From: Lutraria lutraria
Lineage: Eukaryota > Mollusca > Bivalvia > Venerida > Mactridae
DNA length: 64,000 nucleotides
Direction of reading: 5' to 3'
NCBI GenBank assembly: GCA_964023205.1
Contig: OZ026833.1
Coordinates: forward strand, 41,881,137 to 41,945,136
Part shown: positions 1 to 13,606 of the stretch, in pieces
How the letters are laid out: the number at the start of each line of letters is the position of its first letter
How positions within the stretch are numbered: position 1 is the stretch's first letter
Notes under the pieces: generated by a model
The model's database searches: none
Seen by the model: the letters and a program-made list of their open reading frames with translations, nothing else
Told to the model about the DNA's origin: nothing
Position numbers and translations under genes: made by a program

Positions 1-2853
1 AATGTAGAGTTGAGCTAACACTTTCTTTCCGAAATAAGGTGTACGGCGAAGTTTAAACTCCTCGTGACAAATCCAATAGGTCAACATTTCGAGCAAATGG
101 TATTTTTGATATCCATTAAAGTCCCATAAGTTTATAAATGTATTGGTCCTAATAGTTTCTGTTTGTCCTATAACAGGAATCCGGTGTGTTTTCCTTCCGT
201 GCATACTTTATAGTAAGGAAAACTGTTTCCGAAACCACTATCGTATTTTTTTCAATATCATTGAAATAAATAATATTTATAGAACACCTGTGTTTTCCCG
301 CAGTCATTCTATGCACACGTTGTAAAGTGACGTCACGCGCCTTACATAAAATCACAGTGAAATTAGTGTTTTCGGATGAAAAGGGGCTTGTTTCGTCGGT
401 AATAATTATCTTAGGATGATATCAGCAATTGAATGTTTTTGCATATCTTTTTCTACAGCAAATGGGGCTTAAACAAATGGCAGAAAATGGTGACAACTCG
501 TTCGATTGGCCATTATTGTCGGGACGGTCGACTGCAAGTACTCATTCAAAGCTTACAAGAGACATAAATATCGGCTAATTCATTGAGAACGCACCGATTA
601 ACCATTACATATACATATGTCATGGGGCCAAAGTCTGAGTCCATCAAAATAAACATAATCCCTAAAATAACGACGACCTAAGTGACAAGCGTTGTGTATC
701 CACCCTTAGGGATACTGTCATTGTGTATTCAACAACAATTTCATAATCTGTAGACAGATTACTTGGCAATAAAAGAGATCCCAAATGCATTAAGTAAACA
801 TGTTTCTTTGCAATATCTTGTACATAAATATTTGCTCTGTAAATACGACTATTGTATTGTCATTGTTACTTGTTTCAAACTTTGTTAGATGTATTGATCT
901 CTCTCCATGATAAACCCATTTGAACAATGTGAAATTTTCGCGAGGGATAAATTTCTACTAGTATCCAAATGTAGTTTAAAACTTGAAGAAACGAAATATA
1001 TTTTATTATGTCCATCTGAAGGCATCAATGACTCCACTTTTTACAAATTAGCATAATTTTATGTAAAAAAAAACACACACACAATGAATAATGAACATTG
1101 CAGTGCTGACTTTTCTTGTGACTTCGAAAAAACAAACAGTAAATATAGCAGCGAAAAGGTATTAGATCATATGCTTTATCTATTGTTTAACGGCCAATTT
1201 GGTTATTTCAGAGCCGTCCCAGAGACGGCGGGGAGATAAGATACAGGAGAACTGGACGTTTATATCCCTACTCTTAGATCATATATTAGATCTTCCTGGT
1301 TCTTTATCGTGCCCGGTGTAAAGCATGGATACACGTCTCCTCCCTTTCTGTGACTTTCTTAGTGCTTGGTTAGGTAGTTGGGATGTGGATACTGAAGCAG
1401 TCATACAAAACCTTTTATGTAAATGTAATAGAAAAACATAACTTGTACATTACTTGGCCAGTAATGACAGAGGTAAGATTTGTTCTTGGTGTCTTATGCA
1501 TTTACATGTATTTCCTGGATTGGCCGGTACAATTCAGCCGCGGCGAAATACGAATCTCTTGATATTTGAATCAAAATTTTGTCAAATACTTGGATCAATG
1601 CTAGCGTTTTTTTTTGAAAACAATGAACCACTTTGATAACTACATTTAAAACATTCATGTTGAAAAACATATCCGTGATACATTTTTTTTAAATGACATA
1701 TTAAGAACAAAACTAGACAATAGTCTAAAATTATATATGTTCACAAAAAGGCCATGATTTACATTTTATGGTATGAATAAACTTATAAGCGACTTCACAA
1801 TAAACCGAAATGTTTATATTTCTTCCACTAAAGAGAAGTCTAACACGGCAGTTTAATTTTTTCTCAGATATCTGGATTGACCACAATGTGACACATTTAC
1901 GCATGGACAAATTAATCCCTCAGATTTGTGAGCTCTGACCCCTAGACTAGAATTTGATTGGTGGCTGACAATTTCGTTAAAAGACATTGTCATTGCTTGA
2001 TTAATGAGATCTTATTGGATTGGTAACGCTGGTCAGAGCAATGTCAAACCACCTTTGAAATGCTTGTCTCCAGTACGGTTCTATGAAGTGGCTGGTCCCT
2101 TTTTTGTTTAGTTTATTGTTCTATAGAGTGACTGGGTCCCTGTCGCCTTTTCGTTCCGCTTATTGAATAAGTTACTTTTGGTTCTATATGAAGTGGCTGG
2201 TCCCCGTTTTTGTTCAGCTTTGTCACACCCTATAGGATTCCTTTCGAATATGGCTCCCCGTGGTACTATTGTATAGTGTATGACACTCTTTAAATTGGGG
2301 AAGTGTATACGAGAAAAGCATATGCAAAGTCAAATACTACTCGCATACACTTGGTGATATAAAAATGTCAACGGAAACCAGTGACTTGACTGAGAGTCAT
2401 TTGGCCAGATTGTCAATGATTCTAATTCTAGGTATGAAAGAACATACAGCACAATTTTCTTAACATAAAGTCTGCACGGACAAACAGAGAAACATACACA
2501 CAATCAGAAAGACTTACGTTCTTAGAATGCTGATTTCGTGAGTCTATCTCTTGGATTTTTTTAACAATCGATACACGTCTTTTCCACAGAATAAAACTTT
2601 TAACTCCATAATGACTGAATGAACTGAAACAACCTCAAAATGTGATATCATCTTGGCATGTCCATGCCAGATAGACATACAGAAAGGAGGACGGTCAATC
2701 CAATTTCTACATATAATTGCATGATAAATGCATATATCATGTTGCCATGTGTTTGTAAAGACAACGAATTCATCATCATTAAACATTTAATGATTTTTAT
2801 CTTGCATCAGATGATTGGGAAGCTCTATTCGAATAAAAGCAACAACTACTCCG
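1..2853. other. No gene recognised
   Basis: Both strands show only short frames with no domain I recognise. Only a small degenerate repeat stands out: GGTTCTATGAAGTGGCTGGTCCC-like text (about 22 bases) occurs at about 2077-2100, more diverged at 2119-2140, and again at 2180-2204. Confidence 0.6.
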
Positions 2854-3360
2854 AATAGAGCTTCTTATTTAGTACGGGAGCTATATTCGACGAATAGAGC
2901 TTCTTATTTAGTACGGGAGCTATATTCGGCGAATAGAGCTTCTTATTTAGTACGGGAGCTATATTCGACGAATAGAGCTTCTTATTTAGTACGGGAGCTA
3001 TATTCGACGAATAGAGCTTCTTATTTAGTACGGAAGCTATATTCGACGAATAGAGCTTCTTATTTAGTACGGGAGCTATATTCGGCGAATAGAGCTTCTT
3101 ATTTAGTACGGGAGCTATATTCGGCGAATAGAGCTTCTTATTTAGTACGGGAGCTATATTCGGCGAATAGAGCTTCTTATTTAGTACGGGAGCTATATTC
3201 GGCGAATAGAGCTTCTTATTTAGTACGGAAGCTATATTCGGCGAATAGAGCTTCTTATTTAGTACGGGAGCTATATTCGGCGAATACAGCTTCTTATTTA
3301 GTACGGGAGCTATATTCGACGAATAGAGCTTCTTATTTAGTACGGGAGCTATATTCGGCG
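2854..3360. repeat. 39-bp tandem satellite, 13 copies
   Basis: Thirteen head-to-tail units of exactly 39 bp, nearly identical, with variants mainly at single positions (GGGAGC/GGAAGC, TTCGAC/TTCGGC). Each unit begins GAATAGAGCTTC and ends GAGCTATATTCG plus two bases. Each unit junction is an imperfect palindrome, AGCTATATTCG-A-CGAATAGAGCT, with one mismatch between arms. Because 39 is a multiple of 3, frames stay open through the array on both strands (187 and 194 codons). I read these as by-products of the period, not as genes. Degenerate half-units flank the array at 2820-2836 and 3361-3435. Confidence 0.95.
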
Positions 3361-4808
3361 AATGGAGCTCCCCGATGAGCTTTATATGAAAACGTTTACG
3401 AATACATCTCCTCGAGGAGCTCATATACATTCGAAAGGATCCCTATAGCATGTGAAACAGCTTCTCGGCATACTTGTATATGTTACTTTTCAGGGCATGT
3501 TTTCTCCAAGATGCAGTGATCATTCAAAACATTAGATGAGCTTAGAATTAGCAATTAACTTCTTATGAAATTAATATTGTTCTTTGGTAAGTTAAGTATC
3601 GAACTTCGTATCAGACATGTTTGTACCGATTTATATAATTATGATAAACGCCTTTACAGAGTACATAATTATTTAAAATCAGGTATTCCTGTCTAGTTTA
3701 TGGTTCCTACACGAATCGTATTTCTGCGAAGGCCCCGTAAATTTTTTTCACCATCTTTAAAGCAGCCAGTCGTTTACTAGTAAAATGTACGATAAGGAAG
3801 GAACGTACAGTATTGACAGTCATACGTCGACAAATCGTTTCTAAATTACATTAATTTAAAATTTGTAATGTCATTTCATACAAAATTATGATTCATTTAA
3901 TGTTCGGTTAATAACTGCGATGTATGTACGATTAATGTATTTACTTTCGAACTTTTTTCTTAAAATACTTAGTTAAATACCATATACAAAATGTATACTG
4001 ATACATATCGTTTTTATCCTCTATATTGCCATTGGATTCTACGATAATTTTGGTCAAGGTAAAAAAAATACGTTAAATTTGTAGATAGAAGTGATAATTA
4101 TATCCACTTATATCGACGTGGGATAGATATCAGGGTGTGAAAATTACCAATAAATCAGTATCGATGTCCGATCTAACCTTCAAAGTTAAAACTAAATTTC
4201 TCGCATGAGTTGTAATGACCATATTAAAGAGAAAAAACACATATAAAGAAAAGTAGTTGAAAGTAGTGAAATGAAAGTAGTTTTACAATTTTAATATATC
4301 TTTAATGTGTAATAAACGATTTCTTATTTCATGCCCAAATGAAAGCTTATATTTCACATGACATATTTCATTTAACTTAAGGTGAAGATTGTTTTAGTGA
4401 TCCAATTCGCGGCATTTTACTTTCGCGTGAACGACCCAACCGAGAAACTCGCTAATTTAAATTGCGCGAAATAATTTCCTGGTTTACAGTATTTGACCTA
4501 ACGAACATTTGGCGTGAATGCAATCATCTGATTCGCGTCAGTTCGGACAACGCCGAGCCATAAGGCAACCTCATGCCAAGAACTCGCCGCAGTGGAATCC
4601 TTCGTATTGAGATTCGAATGTTTTACCCCCATTCCAGAGTCCACAGCATTCGGATATTTCAAAGGTTATCGTAGACACAAATTAATGCATTATATTTGTT
4701 CGATTTTTCTACATCGTTTTTGTTGTACAAATCTAGATATCATAATCCTATACTAGTATAAGCAAAAGCATAGATTACCAAAACTGAATCATTAATCATT
4801 TAAAAGTA
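3361..4808. other. No gene recognised
   Basis: Decayed satellite-like text (GAGCTC with CATTCG) continues to about 3435. After that I see only AT-rich DNA with short frames and no recognisable domain or repeat. Confidence 0.5.
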
Positions 4809-4993
4809 CAGTACAACCTCTCTAGAGCGGCTCTCTCATCGGCAACAACCTCCCTTCAACAACAGCATGATTTTCCCACTGCACGATTTAACTACATGTA
4901 TTAATTTAACATCTCAAGAGCCACAATCTCACACCAACAACAACAACATAATTTTGCTACCCCAAAGGGTGTTGCTTTGGAGAGGGTGCACTG
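4809..4993. mobile_element. 185-bp MITE with TA target duplication
   Basis: The ends are inverted and similar. The left end reads CAGTACAACCTCTCTAGAGC, and the complement of the right end reads CAGTGCACCCTCTCCAAAGC. A TA lies on each side (4807-4808 and 4994-4995), as for Tc1/mariner-type insertions. There is no coding capacity. A related end (CAGTGCAACCTCCCAAAAGC) occurs alone near 48822. The Tc1/mariner assignment rests only on the TA flank and the short ends. Confidence 0.6.
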
Positions 4994-5007
4994 TATTTAT
5001 AAATAAA

Positions 5008-5015
5008 TCTTGTTG
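5008..5015. repeat. 8-bp target site duplication, left copy
   Basis: TCTTGTTG immediately precedes the CAGACATGGGGT end of the hAT-type element. The identical octamer follows its right end at 6708-6715. Confidence 0.85.
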
Positions 5016-6707
5016 CAGACATGGGGTAATCATAATCGTTAATCATCATGATTATTAATCGATTACTTTTATTCATTAATCATGCATTAATCATTAATCA
5101 GTGCTGTTTTTGATTACTTTAATCATAATTTAATCGATTACTGCTAAAAAAGGTCAATAATCATGATTATTTTATGATTACTTTTTGATTACTTTTAACC
5201 AAAAAGCAGTAAGGATCCAATTTGTTATTGGCTAAAATACAAAATTCTATGATGACAGTTGACAAATTTATTACCCCAGATAATTGCTAACTTCACACCA
5301 GCTAATTGCTCAACTTGTGTAATAGGTCTCTGCCTGAGGGGTATTAGAAGCTTAAGGATTAAGTCAGTACAAAGGATCTATTGTATTGATGATCTGCATG
5401 AATGCAAAAAAATAAGTATTTTTACTCCAAGAGATGGAAGGTGGGTATAAAAACAATGAAGTAGTGAAAGTGTCAAAAGATGAAGCAATAACACTATATC
5501 AGATTCACCCAAGAGTTTGCATCCTCTTATATATGTTGTAAAAGAGAATACGAACCACATATCGGAAAGTACTTATTTTCTATATGGCATCCAAGTGGGT
5601 AAAATGACTTTATAAAAAATACATCCTGTGTAATAAAATGAATATCAGGCTGGTAATTAATATACATTGATTACAATGGACCAAACAACATATATATATA
5701 CATCAAAATAGAATTAAAAATAAGAATTAGTAAATTCAAAGAAAAATATTTAAAATTATAATTAAATACAGCTATGAAGATTTTAAAATAGCTGTCAGAT
5801 ATATATACATGTATCTACACTTAAAATAGTATCATCTCATAAATGTATGCTATTAAAAAAAGAATAGAAATATAGGAAAATTAGCATATTGTACAAAAAA
5901 TGTATTACAGTTTAGAATCTTTTTTTAGATCACCATAATAATATTGTATTGGATATCTATTGTTGTTAAAAACTGTTAAAAATAGACACACATACAAGCT
6001 TTTTCTAAAAAAAATAGCCTATATATTATGTTAGATAAAAAATAGATTTTCATGAAGGCAATTAAATAAAGATAGTTTTATTGTTAAAGATAAAGCAAGG
6101 TCGTCCATACGGGGATTCACAGTGGCGAGGGTAAACTGAATATAGTACTTAGTAGCAGTGTCAAAATTGATTTCATGAGTTTCAGTGAAAACATATCCAC
6201 CCTTGTACTTAATATAACATTGTATATGCACAAGTCTTTATTTCACAGCTTGTATTACAATGGTATCAAGGGTTAGAGAATGTTTTATTTTTCCTGATAA
6301 ATTTGAACCAGGACCAGTGAAAGCCCAGTGCAAACATTGTTATTCTACCATTTCTGAAAGTTCTGTTTAACTGTGTCTTAATATGCTCATCTTATTGGCA
6401 AGTAGTCTATGTTTTATAGTAATTATACAAAAGTCACATAAAATTGATAAGAAAGGCATCAAAGCAGGTACCTAAATTGTAGTGTTTTAGAGAAACACTG
6501 GTTAATATCACTGAAAAGTCAAAAGCCAAAATATACATAAATGCTTCAAATTAATCGATTAATATTCGATTACTTTGGTTGTGATTACCAATTATTAATC
6601 GATTACTGAACAGAAACCATTAATTATTAATTTAATCGATTACTGAAAAAGGAGTAATAATCATTAATTTAATCGATTACTTTTTCAAATAATTGACCCC
6701 ATGTCTG
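5016..6707. mobile_element. hAT-type DNA transposon, non-autonomous or decayed
   Basis: Perfect 12-bp inverted ends, CAGACATGGGGT at 5016-5027 and ACCCCATGTCTG at 6696-6707, lie between perfect 8-bp repeats TCTTGTTG. An 8-bp duplication together with CAG..CTG ends is the usual hAT signature. Both subterminal regions (5030-5200 and 6545-6690) are packed with the palindrome AATCGATTA and variants, plausibly transposase-binding repeats. The 1.7-kb body is AT-rich and has no full transposase. The only protein-like remnant is a BED-finger-like frame near the right end. Confidence 0.85.
6260..6370 (+). pseudogene. BED-type zinc finger remnant of a hAT transposase
   Basis: A 36-codon frame starts at an ATG. 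It contains VRECFIFPDKFEPGPVKAQC followed by KHC, which fits the start of a BED finger (aromatic and Phe residues before a C-X2-C pair). hAT transposases usually begin with a BED domain, and this frame lies inside a hAT-type element. Only about 340 bp remain before the right end and no catalytic region is visible, so the rest of the transposase is missing. The His pair of the finger is not seen, so it is either broken or was continued by a lost exon. The match is short and made by eye. Confidence 0.5.
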
Positions 6708-6715
6708 TCTTGTTG
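6708..6715. repeat. 8-bp target site duplication, right copy
   Basis: TCTTGTTG, identical to the octamer at 5008-5015, directly follows the CTG end of the hAT-type element. Confidence 0.85.
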
Positions 6716-9700
6716 GTGGCAGAGTGTCTATGCTAATACGTTGTGTTTTATTTTCAGTCAAGTAAGTAGGATGAACTTAGGATTATAGAATATGCGCGTG
6801 TCGGTCACGGTTGTAAGACTGTGTAGACGGATTTAAGTCATATTTCAGAATCCAGTCTGTTCCTATACACTGCGTAATAATGGACACACAGTGGACACGT
6901 GGATATTTATCATATGTATACCTTGTATATATCAAAATGCATGTATTACGTACGTGCCTTGAAAATATATTGTATCTACAAAAAAAAAAAATGATTGATC
7001 ATTGTGAAAATAGAATATTATGAATAAACATGATCACCGCTACTATAACATACTCGAACACTCATTTAACTAATATAGTTGTCCCTTTTTTGCATCATGA
7101 TTGTTATATTGGCTTCTGGTTTCCTGGTGACGCAGTAAACAATTGAACAACTAAACTAATCAGCGGAACGCTTTTCACCTTCAATGTTCAACGTATCATA
7201 TGAGCAACATTGGTATTCCGCTACAAAATCATTTCATACTTTAATGTCAACTAAACAATTAAAGAAAGTGACGAGTTGTAAACAGTATTGATAACATCAA
7301 TTGTACAAGCTTAAATCGATCGTCTGACAGATATGATCCGCGTGTATGACTCAAATCCGAGCACCGAAATAATATGTGTCACCCAAGGTCAACCGGGTGA
7401 CCGTAGTTAAAAACAATAGTTAAACCTTAACGGAATAATAACTTTCATTAGTGACACGCGAACTAAAACATTAATTCTACTGATTTCAAACGAGGGAGAC
7501 GTTTAAAAAAGGCGGGAGCGGTAATTAGCTCACCGAGTCGAGACAAAGTAGTCCAACCGCGGAGTGAATGGTTTGTGAGTGATGAACACGATGTAGCGAA
7601 TATCACGTTACACCGCTATTGTTTGAGCCTAGACGTTGTGGTAATAATAATTTGCAGGCAAAGACAAGATGTCGTGTGATCTTTGTTACATCTCATTTAT
7701 TAAGTCAACACTTCATTCAGCTACAATTTGTTCAATAAATGTTAAACTTTCCGTTGAATAATTAGATACACTTAGATAACCCGGATATTGTCTTTATAAA
7801 TTCAAAATCCCCCCTCAATTAGGTTCATTTATAAGGTAGAAAAAGGTCTTGTCGTCTTCAATTTGCTAGGAAATATTATTATGGAGTAGTTAGTTACACG
7901 GCAATTCCGGGACGCACGAATAATTCCCACTTTTTTCATTTGAATTTCACTTCCGGTTTTGGACTATACATGCAAATTTTGGCGATCATTTCGAAATAGT
8001 GCCAGGTTCGACCGCTTATGTTAAACCTTCAAAAAGTATCAGCAAGGTGCTGAATGGATAACAAACACATGCCATATGTATAACTAAGCTATTGTTAAAC
8101 TTGATTAAAAATATACCAAACAGAATATATATGTTAACAAAATGCGTCTGCTGTGAATTAATTGTCCGACGATTTTCGATTGAAAACGCATTTTCAGTGT
8201 TACTTTAACGTGAAACGAGACCGTTATAAATTGAAAGATGAACAAAGTAGTATATCATAGAAGACCCTTCACAAAACAATACACATATCATATCATCAAA
8301 TTTGTTTTAATTAAATCTAAAACATGAGTATTGTGTACATAATTGCATTTTCTTATACCAACGCTTATGACCTGTTCACTTAAAGGGAGACAATTCAATG
8401 TCATACGCTTTGGTAAACTGGTTCCCGTTCCATGATGCAGTGCACCAAAGGCTTTGTACACACAAGTCAACGGGAACCAGTTTAGCGGAACATTGACGCT
8501 ATTTCCCTATGAAAAGACAACTCCTGTCGTTATTGATTTTTTTACCTGTGTTATAAACTAGTTGTTTCCCTTTACGCCAAAAAAACAATAAGTGGTCAGT
8601 ATTGATTTTAGCAAGTTAACCTTATCGAATATGGATTATTTAGCGTTAACCCGAGATCTATATCTCCTGGTCGTTTTTTGTGCAATCTGAGTTTTAGGGA
8701 ATGTGAGAGCATTATTTTTCTTACGAGGGTGAAGGATCATGGTCTTCAACACAATAATCAAAAGAAAAAGGTCATATTTTTGTTTTTTAAAATACATTAT
8801 TACATATTTTAATGTTGATCTTTAAATGAATAAATGAATATTGATGTGAATAACATTAACAAACCAGCAGTAAAATGATGCTGTTTGATTCCAATTTAAT
8901 GACATTATATATATAAGGTCAAGGAAAGTACATACTATTAGATAAAATATTACAGCAGTAATTAAATTTTGATTTTTCGGAATCAAACACCTTACAGAAC
9001 ACAGTTATATATATTCATTTCACACAGGGATATATAGCATCCCTGTTTCACACTACTAAAGGAAATAATTATATGAATATATAATTAAAAAATACAATCG
9101 TTCGACAAAATATGCTGAGTTTTTCTACGGGCACGGTTAATTTTTCAACTTTCGCATTTCTAAAAAATGCATGTTTTTACACAGCTCGGGGACAAGTCAA
9201 ACTGACATAGTGATTCTTATTTCACGACCAGATACAAGTCGTTGTTGGAACGCGATCTCTAATGATTGTGCTAAGTAAGGCAAACAAGATATAAGAAAAT
9301 CTGAACTTTTTTAAAAAATAATATCAGTATTTAAATTTGTTTTATATGCTTATAAATGCAACAAAAGTTTTTCATAAACTAATTATCACCATCTAAAATC
9401 TTCTACCCAGACACTAAGCTGACCGTGACCAGACAGGATTAGACAGATAAGGGGCAATAAAACAATTAAGAGAATAGACCTCCTGTTGCTTTTAGGGTCA
9501 CTTAAATAGGAGCTGTCCAATGTCTTTAAATTTAGCTATTTGATATTTAATGTTTTAAGGGTGTTGGGGTATGAATGTGCAAGTGTGTGCGCGAGAATCA
9601 GGGATTGTTTGTTAGTCTTACTCATTCACTGTTTACGTACAATATCATGTATGTCTATATATTTATTGTGTTGATGTGCCATCGGCATAAATCAAAAATA

Positions 9701-12326
9701 AAGATTTATCTATCTATCTTTAAATTTAGATATTTATTGGTTACTGTCCTAGTAGAACTGTATTAGTTAATCACTTGGGACTTTAAAAAGTTAAAACGGC
9801 ACTTTCAATAATAATGATGATAATAATAAATTGGTATTTAATTTGAAATGGCGAATATCAAACATTGTATGTCAATTTTAACACCCGGCCGATACTGCAT
9901 GAATGAGCAATATCCCTTTAACAGGGCGATAAAATCAATAAATATTACGTAACATCCTGTCATAAAAGTGGTCAGAGGCTTCAGCCATATCTGTATCAGA
10001 TAATAAAACGTATCCACACGAATGTATTTTCTTAATATTCTTTTCAATCAAGAAGTACATAGATTCTAATTATAGAAATATAGCACGGTATTTTTTCAAT
10101 GATATTGCAAAAAAATAAGAAAAAGCATTTGACAACATTTTTACTAGATGAGACTAAAAAAGACATTGTGTAAAATATTGTTGTACATCGAAATTGGTTC
10201 AAATAAAATATATTTCTTATATTTTATTATCAATCTATCTATTGTTTTTGATTTACTACATTCAAAATCAATTGGGCTTTAAAGAATAATTGGAATATAC
10301 TTCTGAGTTTATAAAATCACTTTCCTTATCACTTATGTTTCCTACCCAGCAAGCTCACGACTGGAAAAGTTTAAACAAATCGTAGTTTTATAAAGCGTGA
10401 TAAATAACAAGGACTTAATATATACATACATATTTTCTGAAGATAATCCTTTCTACAGAATATGTTTCCGGTAAAATATGCACGAGAAAAATTCATTTAA
10501 TTTCACCTTCATCAGGTGTTTTCTCAATAAAACTGTCTGCCTTCATTTATTAATTTGTAATAGATATATTTATATTCACTGGGTGACTGTAAACGGTAGC
10601 CATGGTTATATTTTGAGTTTTAGACCCGCTTATATAAACCTGATTAAGAAAATAAATATGCATCGAGTTATTGAATTATCGAACAGTTTGCTAAAAATTG
10701 GCATTTTTTTTGTAACATGGTAAAAATATACCGACTTAAATTATACACCTGCTTAAGCAATTTAACAATTTGTCATGTGTTAAATGTATGAAAGGTCATA
10801 ATAACAACAACTAATTCGGTAGTTGCTACATCGACTACTGTACATGTACAATGTACTTACTACAATATTGATACGGAAACGCGCGCTTGAACGCGAATAT
10901 CTCCATTTTCAAACTAAATTGGAAGCAATTTCCACATTTTCAAATTTCTTAAAAAATATATTGTAATAAAGCTTGGACACCACAGAATACTTCACGAGGT
11001 TATAAAAAAATGTCATTTTAGTAAAAAACAACTTTATGGCCTGTCAAAAACGAGGTTTAAGAGTATTTTGACAGTTTTCATATAGAATTATGAACGAACG
11101 ATAGTCACCAACTTCAAACGAAAATGGAAGCAATAAGTTCACATACCACACTAATAAAAATTATATTGAAATAAAGTGCAGAGAATGAAGATTACTTCAC
11201 GAGGTTATAAAATTTTCTCATTTAATGTTATAAACAAGTTATTAGTGTTAAACCATACAGCTCCTATATAAATCTATTGTAAATCAGTTTTTCGATAAAC
11301 GTTATCGGAGTGATCGATAAGACGTTTTCAAGGGAGACAACTTTGCCGATAAGAAAGTTAAAGAAATGTTCCGCATGTAGCAAAGCGTGACGTAACCGGT
11401 GTGAGGAGTTGGGGATCACCTGCCGAGAGCACACCAAATTAAAGTAGTTCAGCAATAAGCATACATCACCCGAATTATGACGTCATTTAAAACTTATGTC
11501 GTCATCATTCCTAGAAATGTAGGCCTACGTATTGATCGTAAATATTGCAGTATTCTGAGGTAAGGGAATGGTTTAGAATTATTTACGACTGTTCTGTATT
11601 ACTCGATTACGATTTCGCATAGCCATGGATCTTATTTTGACTTAATGCAAACACAATATTTGAATTTGCATTTAGCCCTATACCATTCAATTGTAAAATT
11701 GGGACTGTTTTCGTAATCGGAAGATTTAAAGTGGAAGCTCTTCTGTATACATGTGATTGTTGAGAGTTGCGAAGAATCAAGTTAGTTCAGCAGTTTGGTA
11801 AGTGATACATCTTTTTTATTCATCCAATATCACCATTACTTAAGCAAGCCATGCAATTATATTATCGAGGCATAGTATCCTTGTCTACTGGTGTGATGAT
11901 TCGCGGACTTGAGAAATGATCGACCTGTTAGGATCACATTATTTTACCAATTTTTTAAACACCAGGCAAAACGGATCTATTTCCTCCAAATATTGACAAA
12001 GTAAAATTTTGAATCTCTTTCTCAAAATACTACAATAGCTAGTCCCCTTTGTTATCACGATATATATCGATACTGGCCGCCATTTTGCTACCACTGACAT
12101 AGATGCAAAGCGGCGCTAGCGGACCAATCGAGGCCACAATGATGCTAATTGTAAGGTAAAGATAAATATGAAAAGAAAATGTCGTATATTAATTGAAAAT
12201 GCACGACTTAATCTTCACAGGGCTTTTCCCCGTCTATAGCAGGGGCTGTTAATAGGCGTCTTCTCCTCAGGAAAATTCTTTATAATCATGCAGTTTTCGC
12301 CTAAAATTCAAACTACATCAAGTTTT
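6716..12326. other. No gene recognised
   Basis: This is 5.6 kb of AT-rich sequence without a supportable gene. It holds an inverted repeat at 8414-8484 and a degenerate direct repeat about 205 bp apart. In the latter, the ACTTCACGAGGTTATAAAA region at 10989 recurs at 11194 with similar upstream text. I saw no exon with both a convincing frame and splice sites, but single short exons could be missed. Confidence 0.5.
8414..8484. repeat. Perfect 16-bp inverted repeat
   Basis: TAAACTGGTTCCCGTT (8414-8429) is exactly complementary to AACGGGAACCAGTTTA (8469-8484), with a 39-base loop. No target duplication or longer pairing is evident. It could be a small foldback relic. Confidence 0.7.
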
Positions 12327-12619
12327 TATGCCTTTTTGGTCTCTCTGTTTGTTTGTCTGTTTGTACCAAACGTTAACATTGCCTTTAAAATCATAACGCC
12401 TGCACCTACATTCATCAAACTTCATATATAGGTTCCTCATGACAACCTCTACAGGACCTGTGCATTTTCAGGTCAGTATGTAAAAGGTCAAGGTCACAGG
12501 GTCATTGTGTTTAATTAAATTCCGACATTTCTTTAGGATAGTACTCCTTCATTTTTCATGGGATGTTGACTAAACTTTCACAGACTTGTTGTTACCAAGA
12601 TTAGAACCCCCACACATAT

Positions 12620-13606
12620 CGTCCGGCGCCCTAGATTCGACCCTGTCCTTCATTCGACCCCAATTTTGTTTACGTCACAGAATCTCGCGAGATGACCGTT
12701 GCGCGCGAAAATCGTGAACTTTTTGTTTACTACACATTTATTTACACGAAGCATAGATTTTCGTCAAAAATGGGTTATACATAGATAAATAAACTGTAAA
12801 ATACTTACGATCTGGAAAAAAATCCATTTTTTACTAATCCCAATAACAGCCTTTAATAAAATGTGTTTTTATATCAACTTACACGATATTTGTAAATTCT
12901 ATGCCTTCGTCTGCATTGTGTATATGCAAATGATGTAAGTCACGTGATGAATGTTGAAAAAATATAGGCCAAATTAATTTTACAGTGTGTTTTAGTCCCG
13001 TTATTCCTTAGCGCTAAATTTAAGTTTCTGTTCTAGAAATTACCGTTTAACGGTAAAATTATCAGTATTATATGCCTAAATACTGGCATATTTCTGCAAA
13101 TAATTTGACAACTGCATATCAGCAGTGTATGCGAAGACATTATTCCTGTCAAACTTCGGGTACTAATTACGTACTGCACTCCTGTGAGGTTTATGTAAAA
13201 TTGACGATTTTTTTCTGTCACCATCGTGAGCAGAGGAGTGATTCATGATAAAAGGGTTAAAAATACCATTTAACTGTTCATTTCTTTTAAATTGTTACTA
13301 CTTTAACATTTTTGAATAATTTTATCGAAAAGACGATTATCGAAATTGATTAGCATCGGCCTAATTTGTTGCACGCGCGCAGAGACGAAGCATGGACTAT
13401 TTCAAAATGGCGGACAAATATTACCTTGACCTTTGTTCAATACTATTTAAAGTACTTAGGATTATTATTTGAATTAAAAAAATGGACATTTGTAAGGAAA
13501 AATGGATAAATGAACAAGTAAGCGTCATATTTTAATGTTTATTACATTCTGTACCATTTTTTGTTCATATTGAAGGCTTAGAGGGTCGAAGCATGGCCAC
13601 TCGAGG
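12620..13606. mobile_element. 987-bp insertion with imperfect inverted ends
   Basis: Family-C text stops at ACACATAT and resumes at ATATTCCGGG, with ATAT on both sides. The inner ends are inverted and related: CGTCCGGCGCCCTAGATTCG then ACCCT on the left, and CCTCGAGTGGCCATGCTTCG then ACCCT from the right. CpG-rich patches (TCTCGCGAGA, GCGCGCGAAA, GCACGCGCGC) stand out from the AT-rich surroundings. No transposase is visible. The short low-complexity target makes the superfamily unclear. Confidence 0.55.

Noticed and set aside
2854..3360. CRISPR-like repeat array
   Set aside because: Units are contiguous with no variable spacers and the DNA is clearly eukaryotic.
2815..3430. Two overlapping frames of nearly 190 codons on opposite strands, made of a 13-residue repeat
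   Set aside because: Both are forced by a 39-bp tandem repeat whose length is a multiple of 3; there is no non-repeat coding sequence and no start context of note.
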